Shown here: piece after piece, positions 15,269 through 23,941 of the stretch | Numbering within the stretch: position 1 is the first letter of the stretch | Layout: the number at the start of each line of letters is the position of its first letter | Source: Tumebacillus lacus | GTDB taxonomy: Bacteria > Bacillota > Bacilli > Tumebacillales > Tumebacillaceae | Direction of reading: 5' to 3' | Length of the DNA stretch: 64,000 nucleotides | NCBI RefSeq assembly: GCF_026410385.1 | Contig: NZ_JAPMLT010000003.1 | Location: 186,001 to 250,000 of the forward strand | Position numbers and translations under genes: made by a program | The notes under the pieces: model-generated | Databases searched by the model: none | What the model was told of the DNA's origin: nothing | Seen by the model: only the letters and a program-made list of their open reading frames with translations

Positions 15269-18200
15269 TTGGATCAGCACCGTCAAGGGACTCGCATCCG
15301 CTATCGTAGCGCAGTCGCCTTGCTGACCATTCTCACACTGCTCGTCGCCCTGTTCCCATCTGCCGTTCTCGCGGAAACGTACGGGATGACGCTGTCCCAC
15401 AGCGCCTTTTCCGTCGGCTATGCAGGCACGACCGTCACCGTCACCGGCAGTGACAGCTTTACCTTCCGGGCGGATACCAAGGTATCGCTCTTCGATGCGA
15501 GCGGCCGCACGATGTCTGTGATCGAAGGCGTCTCCGTCCTCGACAGCAAACGGCTGCGCTTTACCTTGCAGCCAGGGCTCTCAGAAGGCAAATACACGCT
15601 GATGGTGATGAGCTACACGACCGAATTGGCCACCGTCACCGTCGCCTCCGGATACGACCCGGTCGGCGTCACCGTCACGCCCGGTGTCAACCGGGACATC
15701 CGGCTGACTTGGAGCGATCCGAACGCGCAAGGAATGCGCGAAATTGTTATTAAGTATGCACGTATCGACCAGCAATATTACCCAGTGACCAACGAAATCC
15801 GCGTTGGGCTGGGCGCACAAAAATATACGCTGAACAATTTGACCCACGGCCAAGCCTACCGCTTCAAAGTGTCGGCCCGCCGCACCGAAGCGAACGGGCA
15901 GATCGTCGAATCACCGGGCGTGGAGTTCACCAACGGCGGCCAAGGCTACAAAGCGGTGGACAAAACGCCGCCCCGCGACATCACCGATCTGTCGGCCGTC
16001 GCGATCAACAACGGCTTTGACCTGACATGGGTCGATCCGCCGGATGATGACCTCAAGCACATCACCGTGCAGTACGCGGTGCACGGCACCACCGACTGGT
16101 CGGGCAGTTACACCGTCGGCAAAGGGGCGCAAAACGCCTATCTGCAAGCGATGAACACGGCGAAGCGCTATGACCTGCGCTTCACCAAAACGGACATCTA
16201 CGGCAACTACTCTTACCAGATCGACACGAAAAACGGCTACGGCTACACGTTTGACACCGAAGCGCCCGGCGGCGTGACCGGCCTTGACGTCGACGCGTCC
16301 GATACGACCGCCAACGTCTCCTGGGAAGACCCGGAGGACAAAGACTTCCATCATGTCAATGTCTACCTCGCGTCGGCCAACCCGATCTTTGACGAGACGA
16401 GCAACAGCTACCGCACCGATTGGAAGCTGATCGGCCGCGTCAACAAAGGCGTCCAAAGTCAGACGCTGACCGGCCTGCACACCAACATCGATTACCAAGT
16501 ACGCGTCACCTCCGTCGACCAATACGGCAACGAAAACGACTCCCGGACGGAATTTTTCCATCCGGACAAAGAAGACCTCGACTACCTGACCGACTTCCTC
16601 ACCGTCCGCCAAGAGGTGGAGGACGGCCTGCTGTTCAAGTGGGAAGACGAGGACGAATCGGTCACCGTCGATTTTAACGCGTTTAAAGTCTACTATGCCC
16701 TGCACACCGGGTCGTCCGGCGATCAGACCGGATGGAAGGCGGCGACGCTGTCCAACAAGACCGCGTCCTCCGCTTCCCTGCGCAACGTCGAAGCGGGCAC
16801 GTATGATCTGCAACTGCGCTACTTCGACCGCTACGGCATCGAGCAGATCGTCGAGACGCTGACCAACGAGGGCGACGGCTGGTATATCTCCGGCCCGGAG
16901 CGCGGCGTCCCGGCCGAGGTCCGCGACGTGCGCATCCAGCCGGTCGACGGCAAGATGCGCTTGACGTGGAACGCGGCGAGCAGCACCGGCACGCACGTCG
17001 AGATCTACCTCGCCGAAAAGTCCTCGCAGCCGAACTACCGCTACGCGGGCAAAGTGCCGATCAACGATCAGTTGTTCGAGATCCCGTATCTCTCCGCGAG
17101 CCTCCAGTATTTCTTCAAGCTCGTCGTCCTCGACGAGAGCAAAGGCACCGAGTCGCGCGGCGCGATCTATGACAACTATGGCAATGGATACAACCTGACC
17201 GGCGGCGACACCTATCCGCCGGGCGAAGTAAAAAACGCATGGGTGACGGTGGAGAACAACACGCTGGTCATCACCTATGATGAACCGTCCGACACCGACT
17301 TTGAATCGGTCGAGATCGAGGTCGTCAACCTGAGCAACGGCAACGAGACGATCAAGTACCCGGTGCCCCGCACCAACGGCGGCAAGACGATCTCGCAGCT
17401 CTATCCGGGCACCTATACCGTCCGGATCAAGACCAAGGATGTCTATGGCAACACCTCTCCCGGCGTGCTGATGAACAACAACGGCGCCGGCTACCCGATC
17501 ACCGCGTTCAGCGATGACAGCGAAGAGCGGCAAGAAGTGCGCTATCCGCTGGTCGTGCCGGCGCGCGGTCAATTGACCGTCCGCTTCCACGACCCGCTCG
17601 ATCCGGGCTACCGCAAGGCCAAGATCTATCTGTATGAAGGCGGCAAGACCGTTGAAACGAAAGAAGTCTCGAAAGGCACCAACGAAGTCACGTTCTACAA
17701 CCTGAAAACCAACCAGCCCTACCGCGTGGAGATCAAGACGATCGGCTCCTCCTGGACCGAGTCGAACGGGCTTCATCTCGGCGGCGACTTTTCCGTCCTG
17801 CCGGTCGCGTTGCCGGATGTGACCAACGGCACCGTCACGCCGGGCAACCACCGCCTGACCGTCTCGTGGCGCGACCCGGTAAACTCCTCGCCGAGCGACG
17901 TCTGGGTCGAGTACCAAGAGTACGGCTCCCAGACTTGGAGCGAACCGATTATCGTCAACGCAGGCGTGGGACTGGCTGTCCTGCCGGGCCTTGAGAACAG
18001 CAAGTCCTACCGCGTGCGGATCACCGCTGTGGAAAACGGCCTCTACGGGTCGCCGGGCTACACGTTCTCGACCTACACGACTTTCTCACCGCGTCACAGT
18101 TCGGTCGACGTCACACCTGCGAAGATCCAGTACGCGAGTTCGCAGACCTTGACCTTGATCGGCAAAAACACCCGCTTCTCCTCCGGGAACACGACGGCCG

Positions 18201-18970
18201 TTCGTCTCTACGACAACAAGGGCGCAGAGGTCACCTCCGTGCTCGGGTCGCCGTCGGTCCACTCGTCCGACCGGATGAGCGTCACGCTCTCCTCGGGGCT
18301 GCAGCCGGGTGTGTATCGCCTTGTCGTCGCCACCCGCGAGGACGGCGAGATCACCACTTCATTTGAAGTGTCGACGGCGACGAGCTTGCCGTCCATCGCC
18401 ACGCCGAAGGAACTGACGGCCACATCCGGCTATGACTCGTTCTCCGTCACCCTGTACGGCAGCGGCTTCACCCGCGATTCCCGCGTGCAGATCGACAGCG
18501 GCACGCTGATTGCGCCGAGCTCTTACGACAGCACCCGCGTCACCTTCATGATGCCGAAAGACCTGTCGCCCGGTACGCACAAACTGCGCGTGATCACCGG
18601 CACAGCCAAGACGGCGCCGCTGGCGTTCACCGTCTTCCCGCTCGAAGCGTCGATCACCCTGACTCCTCCGAGCAGCCGCAACGGCCTGTACAAATCGGAG
18701 CTGACAGTGAAAAACCACGACGACTACACGCGCAACACGAAATTGTACGTCGTGATCCGCAAAAACGGTCATCACGTGGAAACGAAAGAGTTTACCCGCT
18801 CGCTCGGCAGCGACGAAACGGCAAAGATCAAGCTGGACTTTGGCGGCGCCAATACGCCGTATGCGAACGGCGGCGCGTCCCACATCTCGGTGGAAGTGTT
18901 CCTGCTCGACGGCTATACGCAGACTCCGCTGTCCGAATCGCTGATCATCACCAAAGATCTCAACCTGTAA
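15269..18970 (+). CDS. Giant exported fibronectin-type III surface protein
   Basis: Protein of 1233 residues with a signal peptide (about 1-35, ending SAVLAE). A TIG/IPT-like domain (about 38-115) is followed by about eight FN3-like domains (about 118-935), two more TIG-like domains (about 940-1130) and a C-terminal beta domain. Five FN3 boundaries share an N-x-G-x-G-Y/W motif (GGQGY, GYGY, EGDGW, YGNGY, NGAGY). It lies 14 bases before an SLH-domain gene, so it is probably a cell-surface or S-layer-associated protein displayed with that partner. The start is TTG with AAAGGAGG at 9 bases. Confidence 0.85.
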   Translation: MDQHRQGTRIRYRSAVALLTILTLLVALFPSAVLAETYGMTLSHSAFSVGYAGTTVTVTGSDSFTFRADTKVSLFDASGRTMSVIEGVSVLDSKRLRFTLQPGLSEGKYTLMVMSYTTELATVTVASGYDPVGVTVTPGVNRDIRLTWSDPNAQGMREIVIKYARIDQQYYPVTNEIRVGLGAQKYTLNNLTHGQAYRFKVSARRTEANGQIVESPGVEFTNGGQGYKAVDKTPPRDITDLSAVAINNGFDLTWVDPPDDDLKHITVQYAVHGTTDWSGSYTVGKGAQNAYLQAMNTAKRYDLRFTKTDIYGNYSYQIDTKNGYGYTFDTEAPGGVTGLDVDASDTTANVSWEDPEDKDFHHVNVYLASANPIFDETSNSYRTDWKLIGRVNKGVQSQTLTGLHTNIDYQVRVTSVDQYGNENDSRTEFFHPDKEDLDYLTDFLTVRQEVEDGLLFKWEDEDESVTVDFNAFKVYYALHTGSSGDQTGWKAATLSNKTASSASLRNVEAGTYDLQLRYFDRYGIEQIVETLTNEGDGWYISGPERGVPAEVRDVRIQPVDGKMRLTWNAASSTGTHVEIYLAEKSSQPNYRYAGKVPINDQLFEIPYLSASLQYFFKLVVLDESKGTESRGAIYDNYGNGYNLTGGDTYPPGEVKNAWVTVENNTLVITYDEPSDTDFESVEIEVVNLSNGNETIKYPVPRTNGGKTISQLYPGTYTVRIKTKDVYGNTSPGVLMNNNGAGYPITAFSDDSEERQEVRYPLVVPARGQLTVRFHDPLDPGYRKAKIYLYEGGKTVETKEVSKGTNEVTFYNLKTNQPYRVEIKTIGSSWTESNGLHLGGDFSVLPVALPDVTNGTVTPGNHRLTVSWRDPVNSSPSDVWVEYQEYGSQTWSEPIIVNAGVGLAVLPGLENSKSYRVRITAVENGLYGSPGYTFSTYTTFSPRHSSVDVTPAKIQYASSQTLTLIGKNTRFSSGNTTAVRLYDNKGAEVTSVLGSPSVHSSDRMSVTLSSGLQPGVYRLVVATREDGEITTSFEVSTATSLPSIATPKELTATSGYDSFSVTLYGSGFTRDSRVQIDSGTLIAPSSYDSTRVTFMMPKDLSPGTHKLRVITGTAKTAPLAFTVFPLEASITLTPPSSRNGLYKSELTVKNHDDYTRNTKLYVVIRKNGHHVETKEFTRSLGSDETAKIKLDFGGANTPYANGGASHISVEVFLLDGYTQTPLSESLIITKDLNL

Positions 18971-18984
18971 AGGAGGTTTCTCGC

Positions 18985-20694
18985 ATGAACCGAACTACGC
19001 ATGTTCTGCTCACCGGCGCATTGACCGCGGGACTCCTCCTCGGCAGCGTGCCCGGGATCTCGCAAGTCCCGAGCGCCTATGCACAGACTACGCTCAGCGT
19101 CACGGCCGACACCAATACCATCGTCGCCGAGGGCGGTTACTCATCGGACGGGGAGGCGCTGGGCGGAGTCCCGGCGTTCCTCACCGTCGCCGACAGCCAG
19201 AACCGGATCATCCACGCCGACCAGTTGAAGACCGACACGGCAGGCCGGTACCGCTTTGAATGGACGATGGCGAACGACGCGCCGACCGGCACGTACTCGG
19301 TCAAAGTACGGATCGAGGGCGAGGAGCGCGCCTCCACGTTCTCGTTCACCAACTCCCGCACCTTCGACACGTTCCTGCCGGTCGCCCTGTCGCCGTATCG
19401 CTTCACAGGCGAATTGAACGCAGGTCAGTCGCAGGCTGTGCTCTATGACAAAGACAACGGGCTGACGATCTCCTCCGCGCAAGGTCGCAGCAACGTCGAC
19501 GTCAACCTCTACACGGCACAAAACGCGGTGCGCAGCGCCTACTCATCTGACAGCTCCACCAACTACCTGACGATCTCTGTCCCGACCCGCGACCTCGACG
19601 CGGTGGTCACCGTGCCGGGCGGCGTCATCCGGCAGATGTTGACCTCCTACGGTGAAGACGCGCATCTGCTTGTCGCGGCGGAGGCGGGCTCCTACGACCT
19701 GCCGCTGGCAGCGCTCGAGCCGTCGATCTTGACCGGTGTCAAGGAAGGCGCCAACTCCGACCTGACCTTCTCGATCCGCCGTCTCGCCGCAAATGACGCG
19801 ATCTCATACAGCATCAACTCGCAGTTGAACACGCTGAAAGCGACGCGTGTCGCCTCCCCGACCGAGTTTGCCGTGACGGCGCACTACAACGGGCAGTCGA
19901 TCCCGATCCGCGACTACGGTCGAAATTACGTGCGGTACTCCATCGACCTCGCCGGCAGCAAAGCGAACCACGGCGGCTCCTACAGCGCCCTGTTCCGCCA
20001 TCCGGTGAACGGCGAGCTGATGACCACGCCGTCCGCTCTGTACCAAGACTACTCCGGACGCGGCAAACTGGTGATCTCCCGCCCTGGCAACGGCATCTAC
20101 GCGCCGATCAACGCGTTCCGCACCTTTGATGATATCAACACGCCGAACCGGAGCTACCGCGAACTGGAACTGCTCGCCTCCCGCTACGTGATTCGGGGCC
20201 GTTCGGAGACGATGTTCGATCTGAAGGGCAAGATCACCCGCGCCGAGTTCGCCACGCTGATGATCCGCGCCTTGGGCCTCGCCGACAAACAAGGCACGTC
20301 GCGATTTGGCGACATCCCGGCTGCCACGTGGTACACCGACACGGTGAACATCGGCGCGTCGCTCGGCCTGATCAACGGCTACTCCTCGTACGCCTTCGGG
20401 CCGCACGACAACATCTCCCGCGAACAGATGGTCACCTTGCTCGCCCGCGGGCTCCAGTACGTCACGGAGCGGCCCTACGTCGACACCGTGCGCGTCCTCG
20501 GCCCCGTGCCAAAACGGGACGAGATCTCCACGTGGGCTCGCGACGATATGGCGCTGGCGATCCAGACCGGCATCCTGGTCGCGTCCGACTTCCAAGACTT
20601 CATGTGGGCAGGCTACACCCCGCAGGCAGACGCCACGCGCGAAGAGGCCGGTGAAATGCTCTACCGACTGCTCGCCTATCTGAAATTGATCTAA
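18985..20694 (+). CDS. SLH-domain surface protein
   Basis: Exported protein of 569 residues with signal peptide (about 1-34). The N-terminal half has an Ig/MG2-like domain (about 36-125) and a beta-rich region. Three S-layer homology domains occupy about 375-569, seen as KITRAEFATLMIRALG, NISREQMVTLLARGL and ATREEAGEMLYRLL. SLH triplets attach proteins to pyruvylated secondary wall polymer. It is co-transcribed with the FN3 protein gene (14-base gap, AGGAGG ribosome binding site), so it may anchor that partner. Confidence 0.9.
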   Translation: MNRTTHVLLTGALTAGLLLGSVPGISQVPSAYAQTTLSVTADTNTIVAEGGYSSDGEALGGVPAFLTVADSQNRIIHADQLKTDTAGRYRFEWTMANDAPTGTYSVKVRIEGEERASTFSFTNSRTFDTFLPVALSPYRFTGELNAGQSQAVLYDKDNGLTISSAQGRSNVDVNLYTAQNAVRSAYSSDSSTNYLTISVPTRDLDAVVTVPGGVIRQMLTSYGEDAHLLVAAEAGSYDLPLAALEPSILTGVKEGANSDLTFSIRRLAANDAISYSINSQLNTLKATRVASPTEFAVTAHYNGQSIPIRDYGRNYVRYSIDLAGSKANHGGSYSALFRHPVNGELMTTPSALYQDYSGRGKLVISRPGNGIYAPINAFRTFDDINTPNRSYRELELLASRYVIRGRSETMFDLKGKITRAEFATLMIRALGLADKQGTSRFGDIPAATWYTDTVNIGASLGLINGYSSYAFGPHDNISREQMVTLLARGLQYVTERPYVDTVRVLGPVPKRDEISTWARDDMALAIQTGILVASDFQDFMWAGYTPQADATREEAGEMLYRLLAYLKLI

Positions 20695-20711
20695 AACGCT
20701 ACAAAAAAAGC

Positions 20712-20979
20712 GCATCAAAAAGGGACCCCCTCGTTTCGTCGAGAATGGGTCCCTTTATTTTTGTCGCCACCTTTTCAATTGGGTTTCACCAATCCAGATG
20801 ATCCGATACCCGAAGACCTGCTCGTGTGCCCCTCTGCTCTGTCACGTCCTCTCTCTCAAGAATTTTACCGGTAGCAGAATTGACATCTTTTCTTCGTCTC
20901 GCTCCTCTCTCTGCGAATCTCGGATCGTCCCTTTGGTGCTGCCCTCCTTCCCGCTTCGCCGTTGCAGCGAAGTTCTTGT
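20712..20979 (-). ncRNA. Candidate non-coding RNA with its own promoter and terminator
   Basis: A minus-strand unit of about 265 bases: near-consensus promoter, then a 5' hairpin (CTTCGC/GCGAAG, 20972-20954), many GA-rich loops, a hairpin GATTGG/CCAATT near the 3' end, and the strong terminator at 20756-20717. No open frame of 60 codons exists on this strand. Beyond the terminator the strand runs antisense to the SLH gene, so this is not a leader of a following gene. It has faint T-box-like motifs (GCAGAGAG, AGGTGG) but not the full T-box. Confidence 0.4.
20717..20760. terminator. Bidirectional terminator after the SLH gene
   Basis: AAAGGGACCC and GGGTCCCTTT flank CTCG-TTTCGT-CGAG. Both exits are T-rich, so it ends the plus-strand SLH operon and could also end a minus-strand RNA. 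Confidence 0.9.
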
Positions 20980-20985
20980 GGGCTC

Positions 20986-21015
20986 ATTATAATAGAGTTT
21001 TCTGATTATTGTGAA
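20986..21015 (-). promoter_or_regulatory. Promoter of the candidate ncRNA
   Basis: Minus strand TTCACA (21015-21010), 18-base spacer, perfect TATAAT (20991-20986). Confidence 0.55.
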
Positions 21016-21105
21016 AAGATGAATTACACCATTTTCTCGATTCTAAATCAAACAGATCCACTATTCTCATTTTTTCTCACTCGATCGACAGGATGCGCAA
21101 CAAAA

Positions 21106-21134
21106 AAAGAGTCGGGATATGACTCCGACTCTTT
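21106..21134 (-). terminator. Terminator of the oligopeptide-binding protein gene
   Basis: AAAGAGTCGG (21106-21115) / CCGACTCTTT (21125-21134). The minus-strand exit is a run of T. Confidence 0.9.
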
Positions 21135-21170
21135 CAATGAATTGAACAAGTACAATGCTTGTCTTGCCGA

Positions 21171-22787
21171 TTACTTGCCTTCGATATAGGTGTATTTCAG
21201 CTCGTGGGTGACGCCAAACGGGAAGGTGATCAGCCCTTTGACATACGGTTTGGTCGCAAAGCCTTTGCCGCGGAAGAACAGCGGGCCGACCGGCATGTCT
21301 TGGAGCATCAGTTTTTCCGCGTCCATCATCAGTTGAGCGCGTTGGTTTTTGTCCACAGACGCCTTCGCTTCTGCAACGAGCTTGTCGTACGCCGGGTTGT
21401 TGTAGCCGACTTTGTTAAACTCGGCGGTGGAGACGAACAGGTCGAGGAAGGTCATTGCGTCGTTGTAGTCGGCGCCCCACAGCGAGATGCCGATCTGATA
21501 ATCTTTCTTGTTCTCTTTGTCGAGGCGGAGCTTGAACGGCACCGATTGGACTTCCACGGTGACGCCGAGCTTCGAGCGCCATTGTTCCTGCAAGAACTCG
21601 GCCGCTTTTTTCGCGATGTCCGTGTCGTCGACGAGCAGTTCAAAGCGGAGTTGGTCGACGGTCATGCCGGTTTCCTTCAGGCCTTCTTCCAGCGCTTTCT
21701 TCGCTTCGGACGCGTCATAGTTGGTCTTGATCAGCTCGCCCGCCGCTTTGCGGAAGTCGTGACCTGCCGAATCGCCGGTACCGGTCGGGACAAAGCCGGT
21801 CGCGCCGACGGTGCCGTTGTGGTAGACGATATCGGCGTACATGTCGCGGTCGACCGCGTAGGTCAGCGCCGTGCGGATCTTCGCGTTGTCGAGGCCTTTG
21901 ACGGTCGGGTTGAAGATCAGGTAGCCGTTGGTCAACTCCGGCTGAACGGAGAACTCTTCCGCGTTGTCTTTGTAGCGGTCGTAGTGCTCCTTGATGAGGC
22001 TGGTGCGGTCCAGTTCGCCCGACTCATACATGTTGACCATCGTGTTGGAGTCCTTGACGACTTGGAAGACGATCTTGTTCATCTTCACAGTCGCTGCGTC
22101 CCAGTACGAAGCGTTCTTTTCGATGGTGATCGCCTCGCCGGTCTGCCACGTGGTCACGGCGAACGGTCCGTTTGCCAGCACGTTGTCCGGGGAGCTGCCG
22201 AATTTCTTGCCTTTTTCCTCGACGAACTTTTGGTTCAGCGGGAAGAAGGTCGGGAACGCCATCTGGTTCAGGAAGAACGGGGTCGGGTTTTCCAGCGTGA
22301 CTTGCAGTTTCTTGTCGTCGAGCGCCTTCACGCCGACTTCGTCAGCGGTGGCTTTGCCCATGTTGTAATTGGTCGCGCCCTTGACCCAGTTCAGCATGAA
22401 CGCGTATTGCGAAGCGGTCGCCGGGTCGAGCGTGCGCTTCCAGGAGTATTCGAAGTCTTTCGCCGTCACAGCGTCGCCGTTCGACCATTTTGCGTCGCGC
22501 AGTTCGAAGGTGTAGACTTTGCCGTCTTCGGAAATGTCCCACTTGGTCGCCATGCCGGGGATGGCTTGACCGTCTTTGTCGAGGCGCACGAGGCCTTCCA
22601 TCGTGTTCGACAAGGTGTCAAAGGAATAGCTGTCGGTCGCCTGCGACACGTCGAGCGTCGGGACGTCGTCGCCAAAGTACAATTTCAGTTCTTGTGCTTG
22701 CTCACCGGAGCCGGCGTCGCCGCACCCGGTCAATACGGTGCCGGTGACAGCGATTGCCGCTGCGGTTGCGATCCATGTACGTTTCAT
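21171..22787 (-). CDS. Oligopeptide ABC transporter substrate-binding lipoprotein
   Basis: Protein of 538 residues of the OppA/DppA family (SBP_bac_5). The lipobox LTGC gives a lipid-anchored Cys near residue 30, so it sits on the outer face of the membrane and captures peptides. Family motifs such as PTLDVSQATDSYSFDTLSNTM and W-x-F-x-L-R-like stretches are present. No permease or ATPase gene follows; it must use components encoded elsewhere. The ATG at 22787 follows a GGGAGAGAGA ribosome binding site. Confidence 0.9.
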   Translation of the reverse strand: MKRTWIATAAAIAVTGTVLTGCGDAGSGEQAQELKLYFGDDVPTLDVSQATDSYSFDTLSNTMEGLVRLDKDGQAIPGMATKWDISEDGKVYTFELRDAKWSNGDAVTAKDFEYSWKRTLDPATASQYAFMLNWVKGATNYNMGKATADEVGVKALDDKKLQVTLENPTPFFLNQMAFPTFFPLNQKFVEEKGKKFGSSPDNVLANGPFAVTTWQTGEAITIEKNASYWDAATVKMNKIVFQVVKDSNTMVNMYESGELDRTSLIKEHYDRYKDNAEEFSVQPELTNGYLIFNPTVKGLDNAKIRTALTYAVDRDMYADIVYHNGTVGATGFVPTGTGDSAGHDFRKAAGELIKTNYDASEAKKALEEGLKETGMTVDQLRFELLVDDTDIAKKAAEFLQEQWRSKLGVTVEVQSVPFKLRLDKENKKDYQIGISLWGADYNDAMTFLDLFVSTAEFNKVGYNNPAYDKLVAEAKASVDKNQRAQLMMDAEKLMLQDMPVGPLFFRGKGFATKPYVKGLITFPFGVTHELKYTYIEGK

Positions 22788-22827
22788 CTGTCTCTCTCCC
22801 TCTCCTACATCCATCTCTTATACTTGG

Positions 22828-22856
22828 ATTCTAGTAAAAAAGGGTATTGTGGTCAA
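22828..22856 (-). promoter_or_regulatory. Promoter of the oligopeptide-binding protein gene
   Basis: Minus strand TTGACC (22856-22851), 17-base spacer, TAGAAT (22833-22828). Confidence 0.6.
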
Positions 22857-22909
22857 CTTATTAACGAAAGTTCAACTCTTGGCAACACTCTGAGTTGCCC
22901 GAAATGAAT

Positions 22910-22938
22910 CGAGAGCCGGGAAGTGTTCCCGGCTCTCG
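22910..22938 (-). terminator. Hairpin downstream of queF
   Basis: GAGAGCCGGGAA / TTCCCGGCTCTC with a 3-base loop, a very stable stem just after queF. The T-run is weak. Confidence 0.6.
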
Positions 22939-22957
22939 GTCAAACGACAATTTACAA

Positions 22958-23332
22958 TTAGCCGCGAGTCTTTTTGAACTGCGGGTTGTGCTCCGCGCGC
23001 ACCTTGGTGTAGATGCCGCCGCGGACGTTGAAGTCGCCTTCAACTTCCATCCAGCGCGGTTCGAGCGCTGCGACGAGGTCGTTCAGGATGATGTTGGTCA
23101 CGTCTTCATGGAAGTGACCTTCTTCGCGGAACGCCCAGAGATAGAGCTTGAGGGATTTCAACTCGACCAATTTCGGGCCCGGCACGTAGCGGACGGTGAT
23201 CTCGGCAAAGTCAGGCTGACCGGTCACCGGGCAGAGCGCGGTGAATTCCGGGCAGCGGATCTCGACTTCGTAATCGCGTTCCGGATGCGGGTTCGGCACC
23301 GGATCGAGCGTTTTCGACGGTTTGGTGGACAT
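22958..23332 (-). CDS. queF: NADPH-dependent 7-cyano-7-deazaguanine reductase
   Basis: QueF reduces preQ0 to preQ1 for queuosine in tRNA. The unimodular T-fold motif is present: CPEFTALCPVTGQPDF gives nucleophile C34 and proton donor D41, and SLKLYLWAFREEGHFHED carries the QueF motif and substrate-binding Glu. At 124 residues it is shorter than the roughly 165-residue B. subtilis enzyme, lacking about 20 residues at each end, but the catalytic core is complete. The ATG follows CTGGAGGTCC. No queC, queD or queE is in the window. Confidence 0.93.
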   Translation of the reverse strand: MSTKPSKTLDPVPNPHPERDYEVEIRCPEFTALCPVTGQPDFAEITVRYVPGPKLVELKSLKLYLWAFREEGHFHEDVTNIILNDLVAALEPRWMEVEGDFNVRGGIYTKVRAEHNPQFKKTRG

Positions 23333-23374
23333 CGTTCAAGGACCTCCAGTACATGGTTCAAAAGTCTAAATTTG

Positions 23375-23403
23375 AATATAGCCTACCCCTGATTGGAGGT
23401 CAA
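23375..23403 (-). promoter_or_regulatory. Promoter of queF
   Basis: Minus strand TTGACC (23403-23398), 17-base spacer, TATATT (23380-23375). The leader is under 50 bases, leaving no room for a full preQ1 riboswitch. Confidence 0.65.
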
Positions 23404-23434
23404 GCCCTCTGCCGTGATTCTGTGTGCTTTCTTT

Positions 23435-23788
23435 TTAGAAACGGGTCTGCATCGGGTCTTGATTCATCGGGTTCATGTCGTTGCGGTAGTTCACCGTGTT
23501 GCCGGTGTTACCGTAGCCCGGCACGTTTTGCGCGAACTGGTCCATGTTTTGGTACATGCGGTCGGATACGCTTCTCATCTGCTCATATTGACGCAGCGCT
23601 TCATTTTCCTGTTGGATAAACTGCGGGATCGGGAACGGTCCTTTTCCGGCGGTCGCTTGTTCGTACAGGCGGCGGGTCTCGTGTTCGGTGCGGATCAGTG
23701 AGCCGATCATTTGACGCACCTGACGCAGTTCTACCTGCATCACGGCCAGTTCCGCTTCCAAATGATGCAACTGTTTGTTTTGGTTCAT
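23435..23788 (-). CDS. Coiled-coil hypothetical protein
   Basis: A 117-residue protein with an N-terminal coiled coil (about residues 3-45, LHHLEAELAVMQVELRQV onward) and a C-terminal Asn/Met/Gln-rich tail (NTVNYRNDMNPMNQDPMQ). It is divergent from the Gln/Gly/Met repeat gene, whose own N-terminus is a similar coiled coil, so the pair may act together. Spore-coat or exosporium material is a reasonable guess from composition only. The ATG follows CAGGAGG. Confidence 0.6.
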   Translation of the reverse strand: MNQNKQLHHLEAELAVMQVELRQVRQMIGSLIRTEHETRRLYEQATAGKGPFPIPQFIQQENEALRQYEQMRSVSDRMYQNMDQFAQNVPGYGNTGNTVNYRNDMNPMNQDPMQTRF

Positions 23789-23941
23789 ATCGGTCGATTC
23801 CTCCTGATGTTGCATGTGAGATTTCTTCTCTACGATAACCTTTTCTGGCGTTTTTTATGAGGGATGCATAATGTTTCCGGGGATCGGGTCAGGCTACATG
23901 AGGTAGAAGGATTTGGGACGCTCACATAGGAGGAGATCAAC

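Noticed and set aside
15911..17917. Minus-strand frame of 668 codons opposite the FN3 gene
   Set aside because: Antisense to well-supported FN3 domains and lacking any recognisable domain; a GC-driven shadow.
20712..20979. T-box riboswitch
   Set aside because: GCAGAGAG and AGGTGGCGAC resemble Stem I and T-box fragments, but the full T-box core is absent and no gene follows on that strand. Kept only as a generic ncRNA candidate.
20798..21189. Two short plus-strand frames after the SLH gene
   Set aside because: No ribosome binding sites; they lie antisense to the candidate ncRNA, its promoter and the terminator of the peptide-binding protein gene.
23333..23403. preQ1 riboswitch before queF
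   Set aside because: The promoter leaves a leader under 50 bases, and I see no preQ1 aptamer pattern.
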